DNA of 64,000 nucleotides from Qipengyuania oceanensis (GCF_009827535.1 NZ_WTYN01000002.1:62001-126000); one strand, 5' to 3'. Positions 41,995-50,352 are shown, counted from the first letter of the stretch. The notes: generated from the sequence alone by a model not told the origin. Made by a program: numbers and translations.

Positions 41995-42351
41995 TCAGGC
42001 TCCCAGCTCGACGATCGGCGCGAAGCCGCCAGATATCATGCGCGAGCCGTCGAACGGCATCTCGCCCATGTTCTGCATGCGCGGATCTTCCATCATCTTC
42101 TGCTGCGCCGCTTCATAAGTCGGCTTGTCCGGCCACGTGACCCAGCTGAAAACCACTTTCTCTCCGTCCTCGAGCCGGACGGCGCGGCGCATGTCGGTGG
42201 TCTTGCCGTCGGGAACGTCGTCCTCCCAGCATTCCACCTGCGAGAGCGCACCGAACTCTTCGGCCAACTCCCAGAACCGGTGCGCCAGGTCGATATAGGC
42301 CTGCTTGTTGCCTTCCGGCACTGCCGCCACGAATCCACTGACATAGGTCAT
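41995..42351 (-). CDS. DUF1428 family protein
   Basis: 118 residues of a ferredoxin-like dimeric alpha/beta barrel family of unknown function. MTYVSGFVAAVPEGNKQAY, the ALSQVECWEDDVPDGKTTDM block and MPFDGSRMISGGFAPIVE are the family signatures. It is 3 bp upstream of the GST gene, so both are likely expressed together; it follows the MpaB-type gene by 49 bp. Confidence 0.88.
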   Translation of the reverse strand: MTYVSGFVAAVPEGNKQAYIDLAHRFWELAEEFGALSQVECWEDDVPDGKTTDMRRAVRLEDGEKVVFSWVTWPDKPTYEAAQQKMMEDPRMQNMGEMPFDGSRMISGGFAPIVELGA

Positions 42352-42400
42352 TTCATTCTCCTTCCTTGCCCGGTTCGGGACGCATCAGCGGGCGTGCCCG

Positions 42401-43246
42401 CTACGATTGGCGAAACGCCCAGCGCAGGGTCTTGCCCGCACCAAAGGTTGCAGCGCGCGCGGCGAGGCCATCGAAACCGGGTTTCTTCAGGCCCAACATC
42501 GAGCGCGCGAACGGCGGCAGCATGTCGACCGCACTCGTGCCGAGCATCTGCTGGACGGCGGGCGGGGCGCCTTCCGGTTTCTGCGAAAGTACCAGCCGCG
42601 CGATTTCGCTCGCTTCGGGCGAGGCTCGCAGGTCGCCACGCAACTCGCGGAACAGCGCCTCCGCCTCGTTGACCGTTTCGGGGACCGGGTCCGCGCCAAG
42701 ACCGCGCGCGATGACCGCGAACTGCCGATAATACTCGTCCTGCTCGGCATAGGGCATCTCGGGCCGCACGAAGCGCTTGTAAGCCGCGAGAAAGCTGGTC
42801 GCTTCGGCGACGTGGACCCAGGCCAGCGTCCTGGGATTGGTCGCGCTGTAGGCGGTGCCGTCGGGTAGTGTGCCCGTCACCTCCGAGTGGATGCGGTTGA
42901 CCCGCTCTATCGCCTGCAGTGCGTCGTCGCGGTGGCCGAAGGTCGTGACGGCGATGAAACGTGCGGTGCGGCGCAGGCGGCCATGCATGTCCGCGCGGAA
43001 GTTCGAATGGTCGAGCACGCCCTGCAGCGCATGGGGGTGCAGCATCTGCAGCAGCAGGCTGCGAATGCCGCCGACCATCATGCCGACGACGTCGGCGTGG
43101 ACCATCCGAATGGGCGTATCGCGTTCGAACAGCGCCTCGTCGCTCGGCGGGACGGGCTGCTGCCCGCTTTCGACGTCGTTGAAGGTCGAGCGAACCCGTG
43201 CGACGATTGCTTCGCGAAGCTGGTCGGCCGGAGAGCGTGCTGGCAT
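42401..43246 (-). CDS. MpaB-family (DUF2236) oxygenase
   Basis: 281 residues. VHADVVGMMVGGIRSLLLQMLHPHALQGV and HSNFRADMHGRLRRTARFIAVTTFG are the conserved blocks of the DUF2236/MpaB group, which bind heme or another cofactor through conserved His. HSEVTGTLPDGTAYSATNP and WVHVAEATSFLAAYKR follow. Relatives act as oxygenases on polyketide or rubber-like substrates; the substrate here is unknown. It lies between a TetR repressor gene and DUF1428-GST on the same strand, an arrangement suggesting a small inducible catabolic or detoxification unit. Confidence 0.85.
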   Translation of the reverse strand: MPARSPADQLREAIVARVRSTFNDVESGQQPVPPSDEALFERDTPIRMVHADVVGMMVGGIRSLLLQMLHPHALQGVLDHSNFRADMHGRLRRTARFIAVTTFGHRDDALQAIERVNRIHSEVTGTLPDGTAYSATNPRTLAWVHVAEATSFLAAYKRFVRPEMPYAEQDEYYRQFAVIARGLGADPVPETVNEAEALFRELRGDLRASPEASEIARLVLSQKPEGAPPAVQQMLGTSAVDMLPPFARSMLGLKKPGFDGLAARAATFGAGKTLRWAFRQS

Positions 43247-43270
43247 GGCCGCGAAGCTAGCGTGCCGCGA

Positions 43271-43840
43271 TCACGAACGGAAGATGCGCGCCGAAATCGT
43301 CGCGCTGGCCGCATCGAACAGCGATGGGTCGCGCGCAGCGCGCGCTGCCAGCTGCGCGCCGAGCAGCTGGACGAATACCGCCAGCCCCTCTTCGCGCGGC
43401 CCTCCGGAAACCGAGATGCTGCGGTCCTGGCGTCCGCGCTGCAGGACGTCGCCGAGCCAACGCACGACAAGCTCGCGCAATCGCGTGACCTGTCCGCGCA
43501 TCTCTTCAGGCAGGTTCGCCGCGTCGGCGATCATGGCTGCAAGAAGGCTCACTGCGGTGCCGTCGCGCAAATCGTTGCGGCACCTGGCGAGATAAGCGCG
43601 CAGAGCATCGCCGCCGCTGCGGGATCGCTCCGATAACTCCGCCAGTTCGCCTGCCAGCCGATCAGCGTAACGATCGACAAGTGCCAAGCCCAGGCTGGCC
43701 TTGGCAGGAAAGTGGTGATGGATGCTCGCCTTGCGGATGCCCGCGAGCGTTGCGAGGTCGCCGTAACTCACTGCAGTGAAGCCGCGCGCGCAGCTCTCGC
43801 TTTCCGCCAGATCCAGCAGGTTTGCGTAGGTATCGCTCAT
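43271..43840 (-). CDS. TetR-family transcriptional repressor
   Basis: 189 residues. The N-terminal helix-turn-helix is complete: [30 protein letters not shown], where S-I-H-H-H-F-P is the recognition-helix signature. The C-terminal helices would bind an unknown inducer. An inverted repeat immediately before the gene (43852-43867) is its likely autoregulatory site. It probably controls itself and perhaps the MpaB/DUF1428/GST genes downstream on the same strand. Confidence 0.92.
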   Translation of the reverse strand: MSDTYANLLDLAESESCARGFTAVSYGDLATLAGIRKASIHHHFPAKASLGLALVDRYADRLAGELAELSERSRSGGDALRAYLARCRNDLRDGTAVSLLAAMIADAANLPEEMRGQVTRLRELVVRWLGDVLQRGRQDRSISVSGGPREEGLAVFVQLLGAQLAARAARDPSLFDAASATISARIFRS

Positions 43841-43851
43841 CGGCGCCTCCG

Positions 43852-43867
43852 CCTACCTTCTAGTAGG
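43852..43867. promoter_or_regulatory. Putative TetR-family operator
   Basis: CCTAC (43852-43856) and GTAGG (43863-43867) flank a 6-bp centre containing CTTCTA. It lies 12 bp before the ATG of the TetR gene, typical of autorepression. The rest of 43868-44104, up to cobS, shows no gene that I can support; the upstream frame joined to cobS is not homologous. Confidence 0.6.
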
Positions 43868-44104
43868 TCGGGCTTTCTTTTGCAAGCCGTCGCGCAAACC
43901 GTTCTCGAGGTAGGGACGATGGTTAACGCGCGCTTGCGCCGGAAACTGCTGTTCGCCGCGGAGCCAAGTCCTCAAGATACGCCGGTAAGAATTTTCCCGA
44001 CCTTTGGGCAGAGCCATTGTCCCGGCTGCAAACTAGCAATTGTGGGCGGCGAAGTATCCTCGCGCTTGCGGGCGGTTCCGTCCCTCGCTAGGCGTGACGA
44101 CGAA

Positions 44105-45100
44105 ATGAGCCAATTCCTCAAAGCCATGGCCGGCACCGCCCTGAGCGAAGTGCTGATCGAAGAACCCGACACCACTGTCGATGTGCGCGAAACCTTCGGC
44201 ATCGATGTCGACTGGAAGGTGCCCGCCTTCTCGCAACGGGACGACCGCGTGCCCGAAGTCGACGAAGGCTATGTCTTCGATCCCGAGACGACGATGGCGA
44301 TCGTCGCCGGTTTCGCGCAGGATCGCCGGGTGATGATCCAGGGTTATCACGGGACCGGCAAGTCGACGCATATCGAGCAGGTCGCCGCGCGGCTCAAGTG
44401 GCCGACCGTGCGCATCAACCTCGATGCCCACATCAGCCGGATGGACTTGATCGGACGCGACACAATCATCCTGCGCGACGGTCTGCAGGTGACCGAGTTT
44501 CGCGAAGGCCTGCTGCCGTGGTCGCTGCAGCATCCTGTGGCCCTGATTTTCGACGAGTACGATGCCGGCCGCCCCGACGTGATGTTCGTCATCCAGCGCG
44601 TTCTCGAACAGCGCGGCAAGCTGACCCTGCTCGACCAGAACAAGGTGATCACGCCCGATCCCCACTTCCGCCTGTTCGCGACCTCGAACACGGTCGGGCT
44701 CGGCGATACGACCGGCCTTTATCACGGTACGCAGCAGATCAACCAGGCGCAGATGGACCGTTGGAACATCGTCGTCTCGCTCAACTACCTGCCCGCCAAG
44801 GTCGAGCAGGACATCGTGAAGATGCACAATCCGGAAGTCGACGAGCAATTGATCGCGAACATGATCAAGGTCGCCGACCTGACGCGCCAGGGTTTCATGA
44901 ACGGCGATATCTCGACTGTCATGAGCCCGCGCACCGTCATTACCTGGGCGCAAAACAACGCGATCTTCAACAATCCGGGCTTCTCGTTCCGGCTCTCGTT
45001 CCTCAACAAGTGCGACGAGGAAGAACGGATGCTGGTGGCGGAATACTATCAGCGCGTGTTCGGCGAGGAACTGCCCGAGAGCGTGCTCGGCCGCAGTTAA
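44105..45100 (+). CDS. cobS: Cobaltochelatase-type AAA+ ATPase CobS
   Basis: 331 residues. [10 protein letters not shown] is followed by the CobS N-terminal region, then Walker [21 protein letters not shown], Walker [16 protein letters not shown], and sensor [12 protein letters not shown]. The long [15 protein letters not shown] and [12 protein letters not shown] segments are CobS-specific. CobS with CobT forms the chaperone that activates CobN for cobalt insertion in aerobic B12 synthesis. No cobT or cobN is adjacent: the next gene is a PBP. ATG 44105 is preferred over the longer upstream frame. Confidence 0.92.
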   Translation: MSQFLKAMAGTALSEVLIEEPDTTVDVRETFGIDVDWKVPAFSQRDDRVPEVDEGYVFDPETTMAIVAGFAQDRRVMIQGYHGTGKSTHIEQVAARLKWPTVRINLDAHISRMDLIGRDTIILRDGLQVTEFREGLLPWSLQHPVALIFDEYDAGRPDVMFVIQRVLEQRGKLTLLDQNKVITPDPHFRLFATSNTVGLGDTTGLYHGTQQINQAQMDRWNIVVSLNYLPAKVEQDIVKMHNPEVDEQLIANMIKVADLTRQGFMNGDISTVMSPRTVITWAQNNAIFNNPGFSFRLSFLNKCDEEERMLVAEYYQRVFGEELPESVLGRS

Positions 45101-45123
45101 TCTCGCGCAGGCTATTGTCGGAC

Positions 45124-45145
45124 CTGTATTGTTACGATAATACAG
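45124..45145. promoter_or_regulatory. Palindrome overlapping a possible PBP promoter
   Basis: CTGTATT (45124-45130) and AATACAG (45139-45145) form a 7-bp inverted repeat around an 8-bp centre. GATAAT at 45136-45141 could be a -10 box, with TTGTCG (45115-45120) a poor -35 at a 15-bp spacing. It ends 9 bp before the ATG of the PBP gene. Operator or start-site structure; not resolvable from sequence alone. Confidence 0.35.
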
Positions 45146-45154
45146 TGATGAACG

Positions 45155-47335
45155 ATGGGCCTTTTCGATCGATCAGGAAAGCACCGCGATAGCGGACTGG
45201 AAGGCGACTGGCAGTCGCACTCGGGCTATTTTGCGTTGCACGACGCGCACGGCGACGGGCCGGACTACGACGATCCCGACTACGAGCGGCGCGATTACGA
45301 CCGGCCCGATTTCGACAGCTGGGACCGCAAGCTCGACGAGGTCGATCGCCGTTACGCCCCGCCTCGGCCCCGCACGCGCTGGTGGCAGCCTTCCCATTAT
45401 CGCGGCCGCGGCAAGCTGTGGTGGATCGCACGCGTCGTTGCGGCGATCCTGCTGCTCCTGATCCTGACGGTCGGGTGGCTGGCGATAACGGCGCCGCTGT
45501 CCAAATCGCTCGAGCCGATCGCGCCGCCGCAGATCACGCTGCTTGCAGCCGACGGTACGCCGATTGCCCGCAACGGCGCGGTCACGGCAGAGCCGGTCGA
45601 TGTCGATACGCTGCCGCCGCATGTCGTCGAGGCCTTCCTCGCGATCGAGGACCGGCGGTTCTATTCTCACTGGGGTGTCGATCCGGTCGGCATCGCCCGC
45701 GCGCTGACCGGCACGGGTGGCGGCAGCACCATCACCCAGCAGCTTGCCAAGTTCACCTTCCTCACTCCGGAACGGACGCTGACCCGCAAGGCGCGCGAAA
45801 TGCTCATCGCCTTCTGGCTGGAAAGCTGGCTTACCAAGGACGAAATTCTCGAGCGGTATCTGTCGAACGCGTATTTCGGCGACAACGTCTACGGGCTGCG
45901 CGCGGCGAGCCTGCACTATTTCTATCGCAAGCCTGAGAACCTCACCATGCCGCAGGCCGCGATGCTCGCCGGGCTTGTCCAGGCGCCTTCGCGGCTCAAT
46001 CCGGCCAAGCATTACGAACGCGCCGAAGCCCGCATGCAGATGGTCCTCAACGCGATGGTGGCGGCCGGTTCCCTGACCGAAGCGGAGCGTGCAGCGGTAC
46101 GCAGCCCGCGGCTCGACATCCGGCCGGCGGGCGATCTGCCGACCGGCACATACTTTGCCGACTGGGCGCTCGGCGACGCGCGCAAGCTGGTCGGCACCGG
46201 CTATTCCCAACACACGCTGGCGACCACGCTCGATTCGCGTCTGCAGAGAATTGCCAGCCAGGTGGTCGCGCGGGCCCCGCTGGGGAAGGCGCAGGTCGCG
46301 CTCGTCGCGATGCGGCCCAACGGCGAAGTGGTCGCCATGGTCGGGGGCAGGGATTACGGCAGTTCGCCCTTCAACCGGGTGACGCAGGCCAAGCGCCAGA
46401 CCGGCTCGACCTTCAAGCTCTTCGTCTACCTCGCGGCGCTGCGCGACGGGTGGCGGCCCGACGACACGATCGCGAATACGCCGATCGAGACGGGCAGCTA
46501 TCGCCCGAAGAACTCCGATGGACGGTATTCGCCGACCCTGTCGCTCGAGGATGCCTTCGCCCGGTCGAGCAACGTGGCGGCGGTGCGGTTGCTGCAGGAC
46601 GTGGGAGACGACAAGGTCATCCGCACGGCCCGCGATCTGGGCGTGACGTCCAAGCTCCCGGCAGACGATGCGACCTTGGCGCTCGGGACATCGACGATGT
46701 CGCTGCTCGAACTGACCGCCGCCTATGCCGGGGTCGCGGCCAACGGCTTCCCGGTCGAGCCGCGCGCCTTTCCTGCCGAAGAGGAGGGGTGGTTCGAATG
46801 GCTGACGAATGGCCGATCGAGCCTGTCGGGCCGGACCCACGCCGACATGGAACGCTTGCTGCGCCGCGCGATCAACGCCGGGACGGGCAGGGCGGCGATG
46901 CTGCCGGTGCCGAACTACGGCAAGACCGGCACGACCCAGGACAATCGCGATGCCCTGTTCGTCGGCTATGCCGGCGGCCTGGTGGTCGGCGTATGGATCG
47001 GCAACGACGACAACTCGCCGCTCGCAGGGGTATCGGGCGGCGGGCTGCCCGCACGGATATGGCGAGACTTCATGGTTCGTGCCCTCGGTACCGGATCGAT
47101 TCCGCAGCCCGCGCCACGACCGGTCGAGACGAGCGATCCGGGCGGGCCCGTCCAGCCGCTCGACGTGCCCGATATCGGCGACATTCCGATCGGCGACGGC
47201 AATTCGCGGCTCCGCGTGCGCGAAGGCGAGGTGACGCTGAGCACCGATGTCGAGGGCGTGCCGCTCGACATCACGCTGAACCAGGATGGCGTTGCCCTGC
47301 GCGAACGCGAACGCGCGGCGCAGGACGAGCAGTAG
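45155..47335 (+). CDS. Bifunctional penicillin-binding protein (transglycosylase/transpeptidase, class A)
   Basis: 726 residues. The cytoplasmic N-terminus of about 90 residues is rich in Asp, Tyr and Arg (repeated DYDDPDYERRDYDRPDF) and precedes a membrane helix (WIARVVAAILLLLILTVGWL). The GT51 glycosyltransferase has EDRRFYSHWGVD and GGSTITQQLAKF. The transpeptidase has STFK (TGSTFKLFVYL), SSN (ARSSNVAAV) and KTGTT (YGKTGTTQDN). It polymerises and cross-links peptidoglycan. A proline-rich C-terminal extension (about 90 residues) follows the transpeptidase domain. Convergent with the thioesterase gene, 4 bp apart. Confidence 0.94.
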   Translation: MGLFDRSGKHRDSGLEGDWQSHSGYFALHDAHGDGPDYDDPDYERRDYDRPDFDSWDRKLDEVDRRYAPPRPRTRWWQPSHYRGRGKLWWIARVVAAILLLLILTVGWLAITAPLSKSLEPIAPPQITLLAADGTPIARNGAVTAEPVDVDTLPPHVVEAFLAIEDRRFYSHWGVDPVGIARALTGTGGGSTITQQLAKFTFLTPERTLTRKAREMLIAFWLESWLTKDEILERYLSNAYFGDNVYGLRAASLHYFYRKPENLTMPQAAMLAGLVQAPSRLNPAKHYERAEARMQMVLNAMVAAGSLTEAERAAVRSPRLDIRPAGDLPTGTYFADWALGDARKLVGTGYSQHTLATTLDSRLQRIASQVVARAPLGKAQVALVAMRPNGEVVAMVGGRDYGSSPFNRVTQAKRQTGSTFKLFVYLAALRDGWRPDDTIANTPIETGSYRPKNSDGRYSPTLSLEDAFARSSNVAAVRLLQDVGDDKVIRTARDLGVTSKLPADDATLALGTSTMSLLELTAAYAGVAANGFPVEPRAFPAEEEGWFEWLTNGRSSLSGRTHADMERLLRRAINAGTGRAAMLPVPNYGKTGTTQDNRDALFVGYAGGLVVGVWIGNDDNSPLAGVSGGGLPARIWRDFMVRALGTGSIPQPAPRPVETSDPGGPVQPLDVPDIGDIPIGDGNSRLRVREGEVTLSTDVEGVPLDITLNQDGVALRERERAAQDEQ

Positions 47336-47339
47336 TTCC

Positions 47340-47753
47340 TTAGTCCGCTTCGACGACCATCACGTTCATGACTGCGGTGGCGATCGGCTTTTCCCGATCG
47401 TCCTGCCAGGCTTCGACCACGATGTTGGCGTTGCGGCGACCCAGGCGCTTGATCCGTCCTGCAGCCAGCGTGCGCTTGCGCAGACCGGCCCGCAGGAATT
47501 GCACGGTGACGTTGATAGGCTTGAGCCGGGCGTTGCGGCCTTGCCTGCTCAGTTCCGTGCGCAGCGCCGCATAGCCAGCGGTTTCGAGAATCCCGCTGGT
47601 GGCGCCGCCATGCAAGGCGCCCGGGCGCCCTTCCAGGTCCTCCGAGAAATCGATCGCGACGACCGGCATCCCGGCCTCGTCGTGGTCTTCGATCCGCATG
47701 CCGAGCGAGTGGGCGTAGGCGGAAAGCAGTTTGAGGTCGGCGCTGCTAGCCAT
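47340..47753 (-). CDS. Hotdog-fold thioesterase (PaaI-like)
   Basis: 137 residues. VVAIDFSEDLEGRPGALHGGATSGILETAGYAA carries the HGG motif and the acidic residue two turns later of the PaaI/4HBT thioesterase family, and the C-terminal half makes the remaining beta-strands. Acyl-CoA substrate unknown. Overlaps the next gene upstream by 8 bp, so the two thioesterases are co-expressed. Confidence 0.85.
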   Translation of the reverse strand: MASSADLKLLSAYAHSLGMRIEDHDEAGMPVVAIDFSEDLEGRPGALHGGATSGILETAGYAALRTELSRQGRNARLKPINVTVQFLRAGLRKRTLAAGRIKRLGRRNANIVVEAWQDDREKPIATAVMNVMVVEAD

Positions 47754-48195
47754 TGGCGCGCCCCGGATTGATGGTCATGAAAACCCCCACCATCGTTGCG
47801 ACCGTGTCCTCCGGGTCGCCGTCATGCGCAAAGCCCCGCACGAAGGCGGCGGAGCGCGTCAGCCGGTAGCATTCCGTGCGGCCGTACACCGCTGCATGGT
47901 CGCGCGCGGGCCGCTGGTAATCGACCCGCAGATCCAGCGTCGCGACCGGCTTGAAGACCCGGTTGGTCGTCCAGATGCACATGCCGCCAGCCATGTCGAG
48001 CAGGCTGACGATGGGGCCCGAAGCGAGCACGGGAAAGTCGGGGTCGCCGACCAGGTCTTCGCGCCAGGGCAGCTTCAGCTCGACCCAGTTCGCGCCCTTT
48101 TCATGGAACTCCAGGTCCAGCCAGCCGGGATGAGCACGTTCGAAAATCATCGATCCCATGCGTTCCGGATCAAAATGTGCGGGAATATCATTCAT
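47746..48195 (-). CDS. Hotdog-fold thioesterase (PaaI-like), second copy
   Basis: 149 residues of the same fold as its neighbour, but diverged: LASGPIVSLLDMAGGMCIWTT replaces the HGG loop (Asp-Met-Ala-Gly-Gly), and ATLDLRVDYQRPA is the central strand pair. The canonical HGG histidine is absent, so catalysis may differ. Starts at 48195. Tandem arrangement with 8-bp overlap suggests a heteromeric or sequential pair. Upstream, on the opposite strand, is the promoter region of the peptide cassette. Confidence 0.8.
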   Translation of the reverse strand: MNDIPAHFDPERMGSMIFERAHPGWLDLEFHEKGANWVELKLPWREDLVGDPDFPVLASGPIVSLLDMAGGMCIWTTNRVFKPVATLDLRVDYQRPARDHAAVYGRTECYRLTRSAAFVRGFAHDGDPEDTVATMVGVFMTINPGRANG

Positions 48196-48198
48196 TTA

Positions 48199-48250
48199 GG
48201 TTAACCATCTAAGTCATTATTATTAATGGATTTTAACTTCTTTTAATCGG
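48199..48250 (+). promoter_or_regulatory. AT-rich divergent promoter region before the peptide cassette
   Basis: An abrupt AT-rich stretch in GC-rich surroundings. GGTTAACC (48199-48206) is an 8-bp palindrome. TATTAAT (48221-48227) and TTTAAT (48242-48247) are candidate -10 boxes for the peptide gene, but no -35 is convincing. It must also serve the thioesterase gene on the other strand. Confidence 0.45.
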
Positions 48251-48317
48251 GTCGGGCAGGCCATTCTCCACCACCGGGGCGGCGCATGAAGCGACGTCCG
48301 GAACGGAGACCCATACA

Positions 48318-48461
48318 ATGAAACTTCCCGAAATCGAGCTTGATGAAATTCCGGGCCTGCCGACCAAGACCGGCCTATACGGCAGCCAGATGAGCGGCGG
48401 CCGTAGCGACGACCGTGTCATCGCCGTCATGGTCTACATCTACAACAGCACGGGCGGCTGA
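48318..48461 (+). CDS. 47-residue peptide, candidate modified-peptide precursor
   Basis: A short gene with GGAG about 9 nt before the ATG. The N-terminal part MKLPEIELDEIPGLPTKTG is acidic and hydrophobic, like a leader; GLYGSQMSGGRSDDR follows; the end is VIAVMVYIYNSTGG, hydrophobic with Tyr residues and a C-terminal Gly-Gly. No signal peptide, cysteine or known precursor motif. It is followed 32 bp later by two co-directional genes of unknown function, so it looks like a precursor peptide with dedicated modifying or binding proteins. That role is inferred from context only. Confidence 0.6.
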   Translation: MKLPEIELDEIPGLPTKTGLYGSQMSGGRSDDRVIAVMVYIYNSTGG

Positions 48462-48493
48462 CCCGATTGTAACCGGAAAGGGAGCGCGGACCC

Positions 48494-49456
48494 ATGCGCA
48501 TGTCGGATCAGCTCGTCGCCTTGCGTGACGACCCCGCCAGGCAGGAAGCTGTGAAATCCGCAGCAATGTCCATGCGAAATGCATGGGCCGCGCGCCCCCG
48601 GGTGCAAGTGCTAACCGCCGCGCTGGCAAAATATGCCCGCGGCGCAGCGATCGAGGCCTGCGAAGATCTGGCCGAACTGGTATCGGTCCAGGACATCGCG
48701 CGGTCTTTCGTCGAGGAGTGGATCGCGCAGGTCGTCGCCCTGCTCGAGGAACATCCGCTCGCGAGGCACGAATTCGAATCGCGCTCGGGCGGCGGCGTTT
48801 CCTCGGTCACCCTTGCCAGCTCCGGGCGGTCACGGCTCGACCTCATCGTCAGCTGCGCGAAGGACGAGGATTGCGACCAGCAGTCGCTTGCGTTGCAGTT
48901 CGCTTCGGTCGAGCGCCACGAGATCTGCCTGTCGGGATCGGCTGAAATTCTGGTGGGGAGGTTGGAGCGCGATCGTCTGGAGATCGAACGGCGCAGCTTT
49001 GCCGCCGAAGACCGCCTGGAATTCGCTGCCGATACGATGGCGAAGAGCGTGCTGTCGTGCAGTCCGGGCTTCGCCGTGCTCAGGCTCTCGCGAAACTGCA
49101 CCGACCCGTCGCCCACGCGCGACATCCGCGTGTCGGATGGTGCGCTGCTGCACCAGTCGAGCGGCGACATGAGCGACAGCCGGAGCGAGATCGCTATGGC
49201 GTTGCTGGCACGAATGAGGAGACGCGATGCGGTGCCGGCCATGATGGCGCTCGCGGAAAGAGGTAGCGATCATCTTCGCTGGGAGGCCGTACGCAATTGC
49301 CTCGCCCTCGACGTGCGCCAGGGCTTCCAGGTGCTCGCCGGGATTGCGGCCTCGGCCGACGATCCGCTGTGCGCCCCTGCCTGGGCGTTGCGCGCCCAGC
49401 TGATCGAACACCACCCGCAATTGCTGGAGCTGGAGACGCAGACATGCCCCGCCTGA
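48494..49456 (+). CDS. Uncharacterised beta-rich plus helical protein of the peptide cassette
   Basis: 320 residues, family not recognised. Three parts are visible: helices to about 90, a beta-rich middle about 90-215 (VSSVTLASSGRSRLDLIVS, HEICLSGSAEILVG, FAVLRLSR), and paired helices about 228-310 that read like HEAT repeats (AMALLARMRRRDAVPAMMAL, HLRWEAVRNCLALD). The layout matches the following gene, but no HxH pair is present, only H142. AAAGGGAG precedes the ATG by a few bases; a second ATG two codons later is possible. Its end overlaps the next gene by 13 bp. Confidence 0.65.
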   Translation: MRMSDQLVALRDDPARQEAVKSAAMSMRNAWAARPRVQVLTAALAKYARGAAIEACEDLAELVSVQDIARSFVEEWIAQVVALLEEHPLARHEFESRSGGGVSSVTLASSGRSRLDLIVSCAKDEDCDQQSLALQFASVERHEICLSGSAEILVGRLERDRLEIERRSFAAEDRLEFAADTMAKSVLSCSPGFAVLRLSRNCTDPSPTRDIRVSDGALLHQSSGDMSDSRSEIAMALLARMRRRDAVPAMMALAERGSDHLRWEAVRNCLALDVRQGFQVLAGIAASADDPLCAPAWALRAQLIEHHPQLLELETQTCPA

Positions 49457-50352
49457 TCGACTGCCAGGACCCCGGCACCGCCACGCTCGAAGAAGCGCTC
49501 GACGCACTCGACGCCGGCGGTTTCGCAAGCCGCGACGAAGAGAGCCTGGCAGGGGCCAGCCTCGCGCTCCGCCGCCTTTCCAACAATCGCGAATTTTTCG
49601 GCGACATGCTGGTCGACCGGCTCTCGGCGACCAGACCCTCCGAAGCCGAAACCGCAAACGGTTACGGGCCGCAGTCGATCATCCTGTCGCAAGCCAGGAA
49701 CGGTTATTTCCTGCGCGCCAACATCTGGCCTTCGCCGCGCGATTCCGTGTTCGCTTCGAGCGGAGCGGAAACCTTCGTCTACGGGGTGCCCCACGATCAC
49801 AATTTCAGCTTCCTGACCGTCGGCTATTTCGGGCCGGGCTATCGCAGCGCCTATTACGAATACGAGTATGCCGACACGATCGGCTGCGAGGGCGAGAAGC
49901 CCGGCCTGCGCTTCATCGAGGAGAGCGCGCTGGAGGAGGGCAAGATGCAGCTCTACCGCGCGCACATCGACATTCACGACCAGATCCCGCCGGAAAGCAT
50001 GTCGGTCTCGCTCAACGTGATCGAAGTCGACGAGGCGTCGTGCTGGCTCGATCAGTACGGTTTCGATCTGGAAAGCGGTGCGATCACCGGCACAATCAAT
50101 CCCAACGCAACCGAAACTTTCCTCCAGGTCGCCGTGGGGCTGGGCGGGGCGGAAGCGATCGACCTGGCCGATCGGTTCGGGCGGACGCATCCCAGCGAGC
50201 GGATCCGGCTGGCGAGTTTCGCGGCGCGGGCGCACCTGTGCGGCGACGTGGCCACGAGGGAGGCGGTCTGGGCCGAGGCGGAGCGCAATTCCGGCAGCCT
50301 GCTGGTCGCCCGGGTGGCGGATCGCCAGCGCCGCGCTCTCGAAATCGCCTAG
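49444..50352 (+). CDS. Uncharacterised cupin-like protein of the peptide cassette
   Basis: 302 residues. After a helical N-terminus (1-70) a beta-rich domain at about 75-225 contains YGVPHDHNFSFLTVGYFGPG with H117 and H119, then Tyr- and Glu-rich YYEYEY, and YRAHIDIHDQIPPESMSVSL with H174 and H178; this spacing suits a cupin-type metal site. Helices at about 222-300 (ETFLQVAVGLGG, RIRLASFAARAHLCGD) look like HEAT repeats. A non-heme metal oxygenase or metal-dependent binding protein is possible; neither is shown. Convergent with ruvX with a 4-bp overlap of their ends. Confidence 0.7.
   Translation: MPRLIDCQDPGTATLEEALDALDAGGFASRDEESLAGASLALRRLSNNREFFGDMLVDRLSATRPSEAETANGYGPQSIILSQARNGYFLRANIWPSPRDSVFASSGAETFVYGVPHDHNFSFLTVGYFGPGYRSAYYEYEYADTIGCEGEKPGLRFIEESALEEGKMQLYRAHIDIHDQIPPESMSVSLNVIEVDEASCWLDQYGFDLESGAITGTINPNATETFLQVAVGLGGAEAIDLADRFGRTHPSERIRLASFAARAHLCGDVATREAVWAEAERNSGSLLVARVADRQRRALEIA

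Noticed and set aside
43712-44104. N-terminal extension of CobS from the longer frame
   Set aside because: It overlaps the TetR gene on the other strand, and the extra residues do not resemble CobS; ATG 44105 starts the conserved part.
48318-48461. Lasso-peptide, lanthipeptide or thiopeptide precursor
   Set aside because: No Cys, no Thr at lasso penultimate leader position with known B/C enzymes, and no LanM/B, YcaO or radical-SAM genes nearby.
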